Positions 16,950 to 26,103 of a stretch of DNA of 64,000 nucleotides are shown piece after piece. This stretch comes from Brooklawnia propionicigenes (GTDB lineage: Bacteria; Actinomycetota; Actinomycetes; Propionibacteriales; Propionibacteriaceae), in contig NZ_AP028056.1 in the NCBI RefSeq assembly GCF_030297015.1, forward strand, positions 2,614,939 through 2,678,938, read 5' to 3'. The position numbers and the translations under genes are program-made. Under the pieces are notes generated by a model that saw only the letters and a list, made by a program, of their open reading frames with translations, did not search any database and was not told the DNA's origin. Within the stretch, counting starts at the first letter, position 1. Each line of letters starts with the position of its first letter.

Positions 16950-18221
16950 TCAGCTCTTGGGCCGCTCCGAAGCCAGCCGGAAGAGCACCTCACCGGCATC
17001 GGTGACGACATGGAATTCCGGATCCTCCATGAGCGCAGGGATCGTGGCCGGATCGCGGTATCCGACGTTGATGGACTCGCAGACCTCCGGCGGTATCTGG
17101 GTGGCAAAGGTCAGCTTCAGCCGGCAGCTCTCCACACCGGTTTCGGGATCGTAGCTGCCGGCGCCGCGGGCGTGGGTGGAATGCGCCAGTACGCCCCACG
17201 GCACGTCCTTGAACTTGTCCCACTGCTTCACGTAGTAGTCGCGGCAGTGGTAGCCGATCTCGTAGATCTCGGGGTGGGCTTCGGACACGGTCGTGATGTG
17301 CGGGGCGTAGAGGATCGTCTCGCCGCCGTCCGCCACGGCCGGCTCGGTCTTGTAGAAGCCCTTGGCTGCGGTCCAGATGTCGTGATAGCGCTGCGGGATC
17401 TCCGCGATGACGTTCTTGAACGGCGCGTCGACGTACTCGATGTGGGTCTGGGCGGTCACCTTCGCCTGCTCGGCCCAGGCATCCTCGGGGCTGCCGAATG
17501 ACGCCGACTCCAGCTCGTCGGAGTATGCCTTGACCACGAATGCCAGGCAGTACTTCTCGCCCGGGATCAGGTGGGCGCCCTCGTTGATCATCGCGCGCAC
17601 CGGGGTGGTGCCCGGGCTGCCGATCATCTTCGCCGACGTGATCAGCGCACCGACCCAGTGGGTCATGTCGATCAACTCGTGAGCCGCACAACCGGGGATG
17701 AAGTACTTGTTGCCGCCGGAGATGCCGACCACCTCGTGCGGCAGGATCGGGCCGACGATGATCTTCACATCGGCCTCGACGACCGTCTTGTTGATCAGCA
17801 CATCGGTGCCGATATCGAGACGACCCCCGGACAGCTCACTGATGCGCTCGCCGCTGATGTGACCGACATCGACCAGCTGCTCGGGGTCCTTCCACAGGTG
17901 GTTGATGATCGGCATGCCCGGGTAGACCGCGCCGAGGTCCGCCTTCGGATCACCGGCCGCCCACAAGGCGATCTCGTCCGGCTCCATGTACTCGTGGGTA
18001 CCCAGCGCGATGATGCAGGTGAGGCTGGCGGCCTTACCGGCCACGGCCTTGTAGACCGCTCGCAGGATGCGAGGCATCGGACAGCCGCGGGTGTCGTCCG
18101 GAATGATCAGGCACACGGATTTGCCGGCGAGGTCGACATCGCCGATCGCCGCGGCGACGAACCCCTCGAACTCTTCGACACCGATGTGGTAGCCAGGGCC
18201 ACCGACGGTAGGTATGGACAT
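16950..18221 (-). CDS. LarA-like nickel-pincer family protein (lactate racemase superfamily)
   Basis: This 423-residue protein shows LarA landmarks: DDTRGCP (the family DDxTRP region), IALGTHEYM (the GTHR region), VGPILPHEVVGISGG and NKYFIPGCAAHELID, which carries the lysine expected to hold the pyridinium-thiocarboxylate nickel cofactor. LarA proteins racemise or epimerise 2-hydroxyacids. Because uxaC and uxuB are divergent neighbours, a uronate/aldonate or hydroxyacid epimerase is more likely than lactate racemase. No larB/larC/larE cofactor genes are nearby. ATG 18221 was chosen at the family start (MSIPTVGG) after GGAG-like sequence. Confidence 0.82.
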   Translation of the reverse strand: MSIPTVGGPGYHIGVEEFEGFVAAAIGDVDLAGKSVCLIIPDDTRGCPMPRILRAVYKAVAGKAASLTCIIALGTHEYMEPDEIALWAAGDPKADLGAVYPGMPIINHLWKDPEQLVDVGHISGERISELSGGRLDIGTDVLINKTVVEADVKIIVGPILPHEVVGISGGNKYFIPGCAAHELIDMTHWVGALITSAKMIGSPGTTPVRAMINEGAHLIPGEKYCLAFVVKAYSDELESASFGSPEDAWAEQAKVTAQTHIEYVDAPFKNVIAEIPQRYHDIWTAAKGFYKTEPAVADGGETILYAPHITTVSEAHPEIYEIGYHCRDYYVKQWDKFKDVPWGVLAHSTHARGAGSYDPETGVESCRLKLTFATQIPPEVCESINVGYRDPATIPALMEDPEFHVVTDAGEVLFRLASERPKS

Positions 18222-18356
18222 GACACGCTCCTGGTTGTGATCGACTGCGACGTCCCGATTCACGATACAGCGCGGCGCGCCCGATTTGTCCTGCTGAATC
18301 CGCCGGCCGGCGCGGTGGCTGGCAACACGTGGCAACGTTTCGGGCAGGTGATCGGC
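18222..18356. promoter_or_regulatory. Divergent promoter region of the larA-like and uxaC genes
   Basis: This 135-bp gap contains the perfect 12-bp palindrome CGCCGGCCGGCG at 18301-18312 and a direct repeat GTGGC/TGGCAAC near 18317-18336. A regulator site is plausible; no clear -35/-10 pair was identified. Confidence 0.35.
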
Positions 18357-19799
18357 ATGCATCAGAATGTGGCCATGGCACCTGAACTGACTTTGCATGA
18401 AGACCGCTTGTTCTCTGCGGACGGGGCCGTCCGTCAGATCTCGCGGCGCATCTATGCCGAAACCAAGGACCTGCCCATCATCTCGCCGCACGGCCACGTA
18501 CCGCCCGCCTGGATGAGCGAGAACCTCTCGTTCGGCAACCCCACGCGGCTGCTGCTGACTCCTGACCACTACATCAACCGCATCCTGCACGCCAACGGCG
18601 TCGAACTGTCCGAGCTGGGCGTTCCGGTGACCCGCACCGATATGACCGAGGCCGACAACCGGGCGGCGTGGCGCACCTTCTGTGCACACTGGAGCGATTT
18701 CAACGGCACCGCGATGCGGTACTGGCTGACCGATCAGCTGGTGGGTGTCTTCGGCGTGACCCAGCGTCCGAGCATCGAGACCGCCGATGAAATCTACGAC
18801 ACCATCCAGGCCTGGATCGACGACGACAATCATCGTCCGCGTGCCCTGATGGATCAGTTCAAGATCGAGTTCATCGCCACCACCGACGACCCCTGCGACG
18901 ACCTGCATGACCACGAGAAGCTGGCCGCCGATGCCGAGTTCTCCGCGAAGCATCGCGTGGCGCCGACCTTCCGTCCCGACAAGTACCTGACCCCGGCCAA
19001 CCCGGACTGGAACCAGCGCGTCGATACGCTCGGTGAGGTGGCCGGCGTCGACGTCAGCACCTTGGCCGGTCTCACGTCGGCCCTGGAGAACCGTCGCGCA
19101 TACTTCAAGGCTCATGGCGGCGTCAGCACCGACCATGGCATTCAGGACCTTGATGCGGCCTATCTCGATGCGCAGGACGCCGAGCGGCTCTACGGCAAGG
19201 CCCGCGCGGGTGAGATCACCGCGGCAGAGGCCACGGCTCTGCATCACCACCTGATCATGGACCAGGTGCGGATGGCCACTGAGGACGGCCTGACTCTGAC
19301 CCTCCACCCGGGAGCTTTCCGCGATCACGATCGCGCCACCTTCGAGGCTTACGGTGCCGACGTCGGCTGCGACATTCCCTACGCCATCGAGGTCACCCGC
19401 GCCACGCGCGAGATGCTCAACAGGTTCGGCAATCATCCGAACCTCAATCTGGTGCTGTTCACCTTGGACGAGGATGTCTACAGCCGCGAGATCGCGCCGC
19501 TGGCAGGCTTCTACCGTTCGCTGTACATCGGCGTGCCCTGGTGGTTCATCGATGCCCCCGAGTCGATCATGCGTTTCAAGCAGTCGGTCACCGAGATGGC
19601 CGGGTTCAGCCGCATCTCGGGCATGATCGACGACACCCGCGCCTTCTGCTCGATCCCGGCTCGCCACGACATGATGCGCCGGCTCGATGCCGCGCACCTG
19701 GCGAACCTCGTGGCGGCGCACCGCCTCGATGAGGACGAGGCCATCGAGCAGGCCCGCAAACTGGTCGTGGACAACCCCAAGAAGGTGTTCAAGCTGTGA
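18357..19799 (+). CDS. uxaC: Glucuronate (uronate) isomerase
   Basis: This is an amidohydrolase-fold enzyme of about 480 residues that isomerises D-glucuronate to D-fructuronate (or galacturonate to tagaturonate). Evidence includes LPIISPHGHVPP (the metal HxH motif), the segment IEFIATTDDPCDDL, TLHPGAFRDHD, and PWWFIDAPESIMRFK near the C-terminus, all UxaC hallmarks. ATG 18357 has AGGTG upstream; ATG 18375 (MAPELTLHED) is an equally good family start. It overlaps uxuB by GTGA. Confidence 0.93.
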   Translation: MHQNVAMAPELTLHEDRLFSADGAVRQISRRIYAETKDLPIISPHGHVPPAWMSENLSFGNPTRLLLTPDHYINRILHANGVELSELGVPVTRTDMTEADNRAAWRTFCAHWSDFNGTAMRYWLTDQLVGVFGVTQRPSIETADEIYDTIQAWIDDDNHRPRALMDQFKIEFIATTDDPCDDLHDHEKLAADAEFSAKHRVAPTFRPDKYLTPANPDWNQRVDTLGEVAGVDVSTLAGLTSALENRRAYFKAHGGVSTDHGIQDLDAAYLDAQDAERLYGKARAGEITAAEATALHHHLIMDQVRMATEDGLTLTLHPGAFRDHDRATFEAYGADVGCDIPYAIEVTRATREMLNRFGNHPNLNLVLFTLDEDVYSREIAPLAGFYRSLYIGVPWWFIDAPESIMRFKQSVTEMAGFSRISGMIDDTRAFCSIPARHDMMRRLDAAHLANLVAAHRLDEDEAIEQARKLVVDNPKKVFKL

Positions 19800-21190
19800 G
19801 CCGCATCCTGAACCGCGCCCAGGACGGCCGGCCCGCCGCGCCGATCCGGATCGTCCACCTGGGCATCGGCAACTTCACTCGCGCCCACCAGGCGTGGTAC
19901 ACCGAGCACGCCAGCGACGCCGACCAGTGGGGCATCGCGGGCTTCCCCGGACGCACCACCTTGCGGCCCCGAGTCTCGCCGCGCGACGATGCCCTGGACG
20001 CCCAAGAGGGGCTCTACCAGCTGGACATTCAGGCTCCCGAGGGCGATCGGGTCGAGGTGATCAGCTCGATCAGCGCGTCCTTCCGTTCGCACGACATCGA
20101 GTCCTGGATGACACTGTTCGCCGACCCGCAGGTGGTCATCGTCACCTCGACGATCACCGAGGCCGGCTACTGCCGCAACCCGCAGGGCGATCTTGATCTG
20201 GGCAATCCGGAGCTGATCGCCGATCTGGACAAGTTGAAGTCGGGCCAGCTCGACGAGCCGGTGTTCACCGGACCGGCGAAGTTCGTCCGGGGCCTGTTGG
20301 CCCGCCGGGCCGCCGGCGCCGGTGCGATCACCTTCGTGCCGTGCGACAACGTGCCGGAGAACGGCACGATGGCCGAGACCGTTATCCGGCAGGCCGCCGA
20401 CTACGTCGATGCGAGCCTGCTGGAGTGGATCGACGAGAATGTCGGATTCGTGACCACGATGGTCGACCGCATCACCCCGCATACCAGCGAGGAAGACGCC
20501 GCCCGGGTCGCCGAACTGACCGGAATCGTCGACCCCGGGCTGGTGGTCTGCGAACCCTTCGCCGAGTGGGTGCTGGCAGGCGAATTCAAGGCGGGCCATC
20601 CAGACTGGGAGAGCGTCGGCGCCAAGTTCGTGGACGACGTGGTTCCCCATGAGATGCGCAAGCTCTACTTGCTCAATGGCTCGCATTCGCTGATGGCCTA
20701 CTGCGCTCCGGTGCTCGGGTTGGAGACCGTCTACCAGGCGATCAACGATCCGCGGGTGCTCGGCTGGGTCAACGCCTTCTGGGACGATGCGGTGCAGCAG
20801 GTTCCGTTGCCTGACGCCGAGAAGCAGGCGTATCGCGCGGCGTTGCTGGAGCGGTTCACCAATCCGCGGATGAAGGATCAGCTGGCCCGCATCGCTGCCG
20901 ACGGCACCCAGAAGCTGCCGATCCGGATCGTGCCGCATCTCAAGGCGTTCGCCGCTGCGGGCAAGGTCGCCACCGGAGCAACTCGTCCGGTCGCGGGCTG
21001 GGTGCTGCATCTGCGGGGTGTCGGCGCCCCGGTCAATGATGCGGCCGCGTCCGCACTGGTCAACGAGGTGCGCTCCGGCGACCTGGACAGCGCGGTGCAT
21101 GCCGTGCTGCGCTTCCTGCAGATCGACGACGAGCAGATCGCCGCCACCGTGCTCAGCCAGGCCCAGGAGATGGAGGCCATGCGCGCCTGA
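19796..21190 (+). CDS. uxuB: Mannitol dehydrogenase family protein, probably fructuronate reductase
   Basis: This is a 464-residue long-chain polyol dehydrogenase. The N-terminal cofactor domain (RIVHLGIGNFTRAHQAWYTE split over normal spacing) and the conserved VPCDNVPENG and KLYLLNGSHSLMAY motifs, with its catalytic lysine, place it in the MtlD/UxuB family. Coupled to uxaC by a GTGA overlap, fructuronate-to-mannonate reduction is the likely reaction. No uxuA mannonate dehydratase is in the window. Could alternatively be a mannitol or tagaturonate enzyme. Confidence 0.88.
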   Translation: MSRILNRAQDGRPAAPIRIVHLGIGNFTRAHQAWYTEHASDADQWGIAGFPGRTTLRPRVSPRDDALDAQEGLYQLDIQAPEGDRVEVISSISASFRSHDIESWMTLFADPQVVIVTSTITEAGYCRNPQGDLDLGNPELIADLDKLKSGQLDEPVFTGPAKFVRGLLARRAAGAGAITFVPCDNVPENGTMAETVIRQAADYVDASLLEWIDENVGFVTTMVDRITPHTSEEDAARVAELTGIVDPGLVVCEPFAEWVLAGEFKAGHPDWESVGAKFVDDVVPHEMRKLYLLNGSHSLMAYCAPVLGLETVYQAINDPRVLGWVNAFWDDAVQQVPLPDAEKQAYRAALLERFTNPRMKDQLARIAADGTQKLPIRIVPHLKAFAAAGKVATGATRPVAGWVLHLRGVGAPVNDAAASALVNEVRSGDLDSAVHAVLRFLQIDDEQIAATVLSQAQEMEAMRA

Positions 21191-21196
21191 CCCGGG

Positions 21197-21231
21197 CTGA
21201 CCGCCCGGGCGCCTCGTACCTGGGCGGTCAG
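21197..21231. terminator. Terminator hairpin after uxuB
   Basis: CTGACCGCCC (21197-21206) pairs with GGGCGGTCAG (21222-21231). A second copy of the right arm at 21238-21248 overlaps the pyrC stop codon, so an alternative stem can form for the opposite strand. Confidence 0.7.
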
Positions 21232-21244
21232 GGCCCCTGGGCGG

Positions 21245-22510
21245 TCAGGACCGGCGGGAGTAACTGAGATGGCCTGAGTAGAAGGTCATCTCGATCGGGT
21301 CGGGCAGCTCCAGGCCGTGATACGGGTTATTGCGGGACGCCGAACTCGATCGCTCCCGGTCGACCCGGGCCCGCCGGACCGGATCCACCAGCACCAGATT
21401 GGCCACCTCGCCCGGACGCAGCGCACCGCCCTGGCCGGAGGCGCCGGTGATACGCGCCGGCATGGCACTCATGACCCGGACGACGTCGGTCCAACCCATG
21501 CGTCCGGTGTTCACCATGGTTTCCAGGACCGAGGCGAGTGCCTGTTCGAGACCGAGCATGCCCGGCTTGGCGTGCGCGAAGTCGCCCTGCTTGGCTGCCG
21601 GATCGTGGGGCGCGTGATCGGTGCCGATCACATCGATGGTGCCGTCGGCCAACGCCGCGCGCAGCGCCTCGATGTCCTCGGAGCCGCGCAACGGTGGATT
21701 GACCTTGAAGGTGGTGTCCAGCGCACGCAGATGTTGTGAATCCAGCAGCAGATGGTGGGGCGTCACTTCGGCGGTCACCTGGACGCCGCGGGCCTTAGCC
21801 CAGCGCACCACCTCCACGCTCTCCGCGGTGGTGATGTGGCAGGCGTGCAGGTGTCCGCCGGTCAGCTCAGCCAGTTGCACGTCACGCGCGATGATCGTGG
21901 ACTCGGCGGCCCATGGCCAGCCGGTCAGGCCGAGGTCGGCTGCGACCGATCGCTCGTCGGCGGCGGCCTCCGGGCCCGCCAGCACATGATCTTGGCTGTG
22001 CTGGGCGATGATCACCCCGTGTACGGCCGACAGCTGCAGTGCCTCGCGCATCAGGGCGGAGTTCATGACGCAGCGACCGTCGTCGCTGAACATCCGTACC
22101 CCGGCGGCCGCCATCTCGGCGATGGGGGACAGCCGTTCGCCGGCCAGTCCTATCGTGATCGAACCGACCGGGAACACCTCGGCATTCCCGGCTGCCCGGC
22201 CCAATGCCGCGATGTGGGCAGCGCGGGCCACCGAATCGGTCACCGGATCGGTATTGGCCATCGCGAAGACCGCGGTGAAACCGCCCCGCGCCGCGCAAGC
22301 GGTTCCGCTCGCCACGGTCTCGGACGCCTCGAAACCCGGCTCACGCAGGTGGGTGTGCATGTCGACGAAACCGGGCAGCGCCAGCAGCCCATCCGCCTCG
22401 ATCACCTCAGCGCCCGGGGCCATCTCGGCAACCAGATGACCATCGGCGATGTGCAGCTCCAGCGGCTCGCCCTGGGACGAGCGCGCTCCCTTGATCGTGT
22501 AGCTGCTCAC
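21245..22510 (-). CDS. pyrC: Dihydroorotase (class I)
   Basis: This 421-residue zinc amidohydrolase catalyses closure of carbamoyl aspartate to dihydroorotate in pyrimidine synthesis. Motifs: GFVDMHTHLREPG, the AMANTDPVTD loop, CHITTAESVEVV, VTPHHLLL, and GTDHAPHD with the catalytic aspartate. Length and motif set fit PyrC; an allantoinase or hydantoinase is less likely, given the DMHTHLREPG and NTDP context. The GTG start shares a base with the pepN stop, so the two are co-transcribed, an unusual partner because other pyr genes are absent here. Confidence 0.85.
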   Translation of the reverse strand: MSSYTIKGARSSQGEPLELHIADGHLVAEMAPGAEVIEADGLLALPGFVDMHTHLREPGFEASETVASGTACAARGGFTAVFAMANTDPVTDSVARAAHIAALGRAAGNAEVFPVGSITIGLAGERLSPIAEMAAAGVRMFSDDGRCVMNSALMREALQLSAVHGVIIAQHSQDHVLAGPEAAADERSVAADLGLTGWPWAAESTIIARDVQLAELTGGHLHACHITTAESVEVVRWAKARGVQVTAEVTPHHLLLDSQHLRALDTTFKVNPPLRGSEDIEALRAALADGTIDVIGTDHAPHDPAAKQGDFAHAKPGMLGLEQALASVLETMVNTGRMGWTDVVRVMSAMPARITGASGQGGALRPGEVANLVLVDPVRRARVDRERSSSASRNNPYHGLELPDPIEMTFYSGHLSYSRRS

Positions 22511-25185
22511 TACTGATCCTGGTCGTCCTGCTGGTCACCGGAGCCCTGGTCACCGGAGGCCTGGTCGCCGCCGGAGGCTTGCTCACCGTTGACGGTTTGG
22601 CCGAACTCCTGCACCTTGATGCCGCGCAGCGCCTCGGCGCGCGAGTCGGCCAGCACCCGGCGCACCTGCTCGGGCAGATCGCGGGCCTCGACCCACTCGT
22701 CGAGCTTGACGATCCACTCGCGATCCGCGAGGACTGCCGGCCACAGGTAGGTCAATGCGGTCTGGCGTGCGACATGTCCACGTTTGGCCCAGCTACCCGA
22801 TGAGGTGGCGATCTGATCACACAGCTCCAGGTAGGCGTCCTGGTAGCCGTTGAGCAGTTCTTCTTGGCCGAACTTCCAGAAGTTCGCGGCGATGGCGACG
22901 TGGGTGCCGTTCGGGATGTCGACCTCGTCGGTGGCCAGCCGCCAGGCTTCCGCCTTGGTCTGCGGATCGGCCAACGCGGCGCGCGCACCGGCGGCGGATT
23001 CGGCGCCCGAGATCGTGCGGTCCGAGTCGTGCTCGGCATCGATCTGGTCAGTGCCGATGCGTCCCAGTCGGGCGAGCGTGGTGAGGATTGCCCAGCGGCG
23101 GTCGGTATCGATCGGCAGGCCTTCGGGCACCTCCTCGCCGGTCAGCCAGCCCTCCAGCAATCCCGCGCCGGCGGGGGAGTCGACGGCCGAGATCATCCCG
23201 TCGGCCACCGCAAGTTGCCGGTCCGAACCGGGTTGCGCGGTCTTCAGGAGTTCGGCCAGGCCGGCCACCAGTCGCGCGCGCAACTGATGACGTTGGCCGG
23301 GCGCGGCGTAGCGGGTGACCGCCAGATGGGCCTGGCGGAGTTGGTTGATGATCGCTGTCACATCGGATTCGGTCTGTAACCCGCTGAGTATCAGAGTCAG
23401 GTAGTCGGACGAGGTCATCTCCGCGTCGCGCCAGGTGTCCCAGGCGCTGGTCCAGACCACCGCACGGGCGAGCGGATCGACCAGTTGCGCCATGTTCTCG
23501 GTCACCACCCGCTGCGAGTCGGGGTCGAGACGGACCTTGGTGTAGCTGAGGTCACGGTCATTGAGCAGTACGAGATCGGCGCGGGGTTTGCCCACCAGCG
23601 CCTCGGCGATCGTCCGTGCCCCCTTGACATCGATCTCCAGCGACTCGCGGCGCAGCAGGCCGCCGACGCGCAGATCGTAGAGCCCGATGGCCAACCGTTG
23701 GGTGCGCAGCGTCGGATGCGCCGGGTCGGCGCTCTGCAGCACCTCGAACCGTGAATAGCTGCCGTCGTCGGCGATATCGAAATCGGCCCGCACCAGGTTC
23801 ACGCCGGTGGTTTCCAGCCATTCGGACGCGAACCCGGACAGGTCGCGCCCGCTCGACTTCTGCAGTGCATCGAGCAGATCGGCGAATGTCGTATTGCCCC
23901 AGGCGTGTTCGGCGAGGTAGTCGCGCACCCCGGCGAGGAACTGGGATTCACTGACATAGGCGACCAGCTGCTTGAGGACGCTGGCGCCCTTGGCGTAGGT
24001 GATGCCGTCGAAGTTCTGGTCGACGGTCTCCAGATCGATCATGTCGGCCGCGATCGGGTGGGTGCCGGGTGCCTGGTCGACGCGGTAGGCCCACAGCTTG
24101 CGCATATTGGCGAAGGTCGTCCAGGGGTCATTGCCGCCGTAGCGGTGCGCGATCTCGCTCTGGCAGTAGTAGGCCGACCACTCGGCGAAGCTCTCGTTCA
24201 GCCACAGATCGTCCCACCACTTCATGGTGACCAGATCGCCGAACCACATGTGGGCGAGCTCGTGCAGGATCGTGTTGTCCCGCCGCGCGTAGTCGTCCTG
24301 GGTGACCTTGGAACGGAAGAGGTATTCGTCTCGGAAGGTGACGCAGCCCGCGTTCTCCATGGCGCCGGCGTTGTACTCGGGCAAGAAGAGCTGATCGTAG
24401 GAGTCGAAGGGGTATTCGCGTCCGAATGCCTGTTCGTAGACCTCGAAGCCCCGCTGAGTGGTGGTGCCCATCTGCTCGGCCTCCAGGTAGCGTGCCATCG
24501 ACTCGCGGCACACGAAGTCGGCGGGCACGACACCCTTGATCGAGGTGATCTCACCGGTGTGCACATGGAACTCGCCTGCCACCAGTGCGGTGATGTAGCT
24601 GGAGATCGGCGGGGTGGGCGCGAAATGCCAGGTGGTGAAGCCATCGCCGCCCGGCTCGTGCTCGGCGGGTCGCGAGTTGGAGTAGACCTTCCAGTCCTCG
24701 GGTGCCTTGACGGTCAGCTCGAAGGTGGCTTTGAGATCAGGCTGGTCGAAGCAGCCGTACATGCGGCGCGCATCGGCGGTTTCGAACTGGGTGTAGAGGT
24801 AGACCTTGCCGTCGGCGGGATCGACGAAGCGGTGCAGGCCCTCACCGGTGCGGGAGTAGCGGCACAGCGCGGTGACGGTCAGCTGATGCTCGCCGCTGGC
24901 CAGATCGAGGGCGAGCCGGAAGCCATCGTGGGCGTCCGGGGGCTGCTGGACGCCGTCCAACCAGGCATCGATGACCTCGTCGGCGATCAGATCGAGCCAG
25001 CTGTGGCCCGCCTCGCTGGCGAACTGCACGGTCGAGGTGGAGATGAAGGTGGCGGCCGGATCTGCGAGCGGCTCGTCGTCCAGTCCGCGTCCGGTGAGGT
25101 CGACGGTGACGCGGTAGGCATGGTTGGCGATGAGCTGGGACCGCTGCTGTGCTTCATCCCTCGTGATGTTCACCGAACTGGTCAT
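22510..25185 (-). CDS. pepN: Aminopeptidase N (M1 zinc metallopeptidase)
   Basis: This cytoplasmic aminopeptidase of about 891 residues has the GAMENAGCVTF substrate motif (about residue 270) and the zinc site HELAHMWFGDLV followed by NESFAEW (HExxH-x18-E). The C-terminal ERAP1-like helical domain is present. The protein ends in a Gly/Ser/Gln/Asp-rich tail encoded by 15-bp repeats. ATG 25185 follows GGAAGG; the slightly longer TTG-start version has no ribosome-binding site. Confidence 0.94.
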   Translation of the reverse strand: MTSSVNITRDEAQQRSQLIANHAYRVTVDLTGRGLDDEPLADPAATFISTSTVQFASEAGHSWLDLIADEVIDAWLDGVQQPPDAHDGFRLALDLASGEHQLTVTALCRYSRTGEGLHRFVDPADGKVYLYTQFETADARRMYGCFDQPDLKATFELTVKAPEDWKVYSNSRPAEHEPGGDGFTTWHFAPTPPISSYITALVAGEFHVHTGEITSIKGVVPADFVCRESMARYLEAEQMGTTTQRGFEVYEQAFGREYPFDSYDQLFLPEYNAGAMENAGCVTFRDEYLFRSKVTQDDYARRDNTILHELAHMWFGDLVTMKWWDDLWLNESFAEWSAYYCQSEIAHRYGGNDPWTTFANMRKLWAYRVDQAPGTHPIAADMIDLETVDQNFDGITYAKGASVLKQLVAYVSESQFLAGVRDYLAEHAWGNTTFADLLDALQKSSGRDLSGFASEWLETTGVNLVRADFDIADDGSYSRFEVLQSADPAHPTLRTQRLAIGLYDLRVGGLLRRESLEIDVKGARTIAEALVGKPRADLVLLNDRDLSYTKVRLDPDSQRVVTENMAQLVDPLARAVVWTSAWDTWRDAEMTSSDYLTLILSGLQTESDVTAIINQLRQAHLAVTRYAAPGQRHQLRARLVAGLAELLKTAQPGSDRQLAVADGMISAVDSPAGAGLLEGWLTGEEVPEGLPIDTDRRWAILTTLARLGRIGTDQIDAEHDSDRTISGAESAAGARAALADPQTKAEAWRLATDEVDIPNGTHVAIAANFWKFGQEELLNGYQDAYLELCDQIATSSGSWAKRGHVARQTALTYLWPAVLADREWIVKLDEWVEARDLPEQVRRVLADSRAEALRGIKVQEFGQTVNGEQASGGDQASGDQGSGDQQDDQDQ
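22531..22578. repeat. 15-bp tandem repeats at the pepN 3' end
   Basis: CTGGTCACCGGAGCC, CTGGTCACCGGAGGC and an 18-bp variant CTGGTCGCCGCCGGAGGC are adjacent. They encode the repetitive QASG/DQ tail of PepN and are likely to vary between strains. Confidence 0.7.
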
Positions 25186-25374
25186 GGGGCCTTCCAATCT
25201 TTGTCCGTTCGCCGCATTCGCGCACCTGGGTTGGTCCCCGGGTTAGGGAGCCATCGCCCACACTGATGTGCACGTAACATTTTGGAGGTTACCGGCTGGC
25301 GCGGGCATTTCGCGCTCGACCCACGGTTGTTCGCGCACCGAGAATTGTCCTGTCTTGAATTGCAGGCCCGCATC

Positions 25375-25390
25375 TAGGCTGTGGTGCATG
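25375..25390 (+). promoter_or_regulatory. TAGGCT -10 box 7 nt before an ATG (leaderless promoter)
   Basis: TAGGCT at 25375-25380 precedes ATG 25388 by GTGGTGC. A weak TTGAAT lies at 25355-25360, with a spacing too short for an ideal -35. Confidence 0.5.
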
Positions 25391-26002
25391 AGTGAAGAAC
25401 GTCAGCAGGTTGATTTCTGGTTCGATCCGTTGTGCCCGTGGGCGTGGATGGCATCACGCTGGATGCTCGAGGTGGAGAAGGTCCGTCCGGTGCACACGGT
25501 CTTCCATGTGATGAGCCTGTCGGTGCTCAATGAGGGCCGCGACCTGGACCCTGGCTACCTCGATCACATGAAGCGCGGTTGGATCGGTGTTCGTGCTGCG
25601 ATCGGCGTGGAGCAGCAGTACGGCACCGAGGCCCTGCGCGATTTCTACACGGCTCTGGGTACCCGCTATCACCCAATGGGCGAGACCGTGGGCGATCCCG
25701 AGGTCGTCAAGGCGGCATTGCGCGAGTGCGGATTCGACGAAACCATCGCCGACCGGGCCCAAACCGACGAATACGATGAGGCGCTGAGGCTGTCCCATCA
25801 CCAGGGCATGGATCCGGTCGGCAGCGATGTCGGCACTCCGGTCCTGCACATCAACGGGAAGGCCCTTTTCGGGCCGGTCATTTCGCCTGCGCCCACCGGT
25901 GAGGCCGCCGGAGATCTGTTCGACGGCGTTTCCAAGGTTACGGCCGCCGATGGTTTCTTCGAGTTGAAGCGCAGCCGGGATCGCGAGCCAATTTTCAACT
26001 AA
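25388..26002 (+). CDS. Mycothiol-dependent nitroreductase Rv2466c family protein (DsbA-like thioredoxin fold)
   Basis: This 204-residue protein closely follows mycobacterial Rv2466c: [19 protein letters not shown] at the N-terminus, [25 protein letters not shown] (split) and [12 protein letters not shown] at the end. The family uses mycothiol in the cytoplasm to reduce substrates. In Rv2466c the active site is CPWC; here the DNA reads tgc ccg tgg gcg, that is CPWA, so the resolving cysteine is missing. It may therefore work as a monothiol enzyme. Divergent from pepN; leaderless start. Confidence 0.85.
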   Translation: MSEERQQVDFWFDPLCPWAWMASRWMLEVEKVRPVHTVFHVMSLSVLNEGRDLDPGYLDHMKRGWIGVRAAIGVEQQYGTEALRDFYTALGTRYHPMGETVGDPEVVKAALRECGFDETIADRAQTDEYDEALRLSHHQGMDPVGSDVGTPVLHINGKALFGPVISPAPTGEAAGDLFDGVSKVTAADGFFELKRSRDREPIFN

Positions 26003-26103
26003 TCTCCGCGTTTCCCGCGTGGCAACCGGCCATAACGGCAACTGCTTCATACGATGGGCCCGACCATCGAGGCGAAATGCCGTTCTGGACGGGGTGAGAC
26101 GAC

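Noticed and set aside
18222-19721. Upstream extension of the LarA-like gene to about 923 codons
   Set aside because: It runs antisense through uxaC. Family homology begins at 18221.
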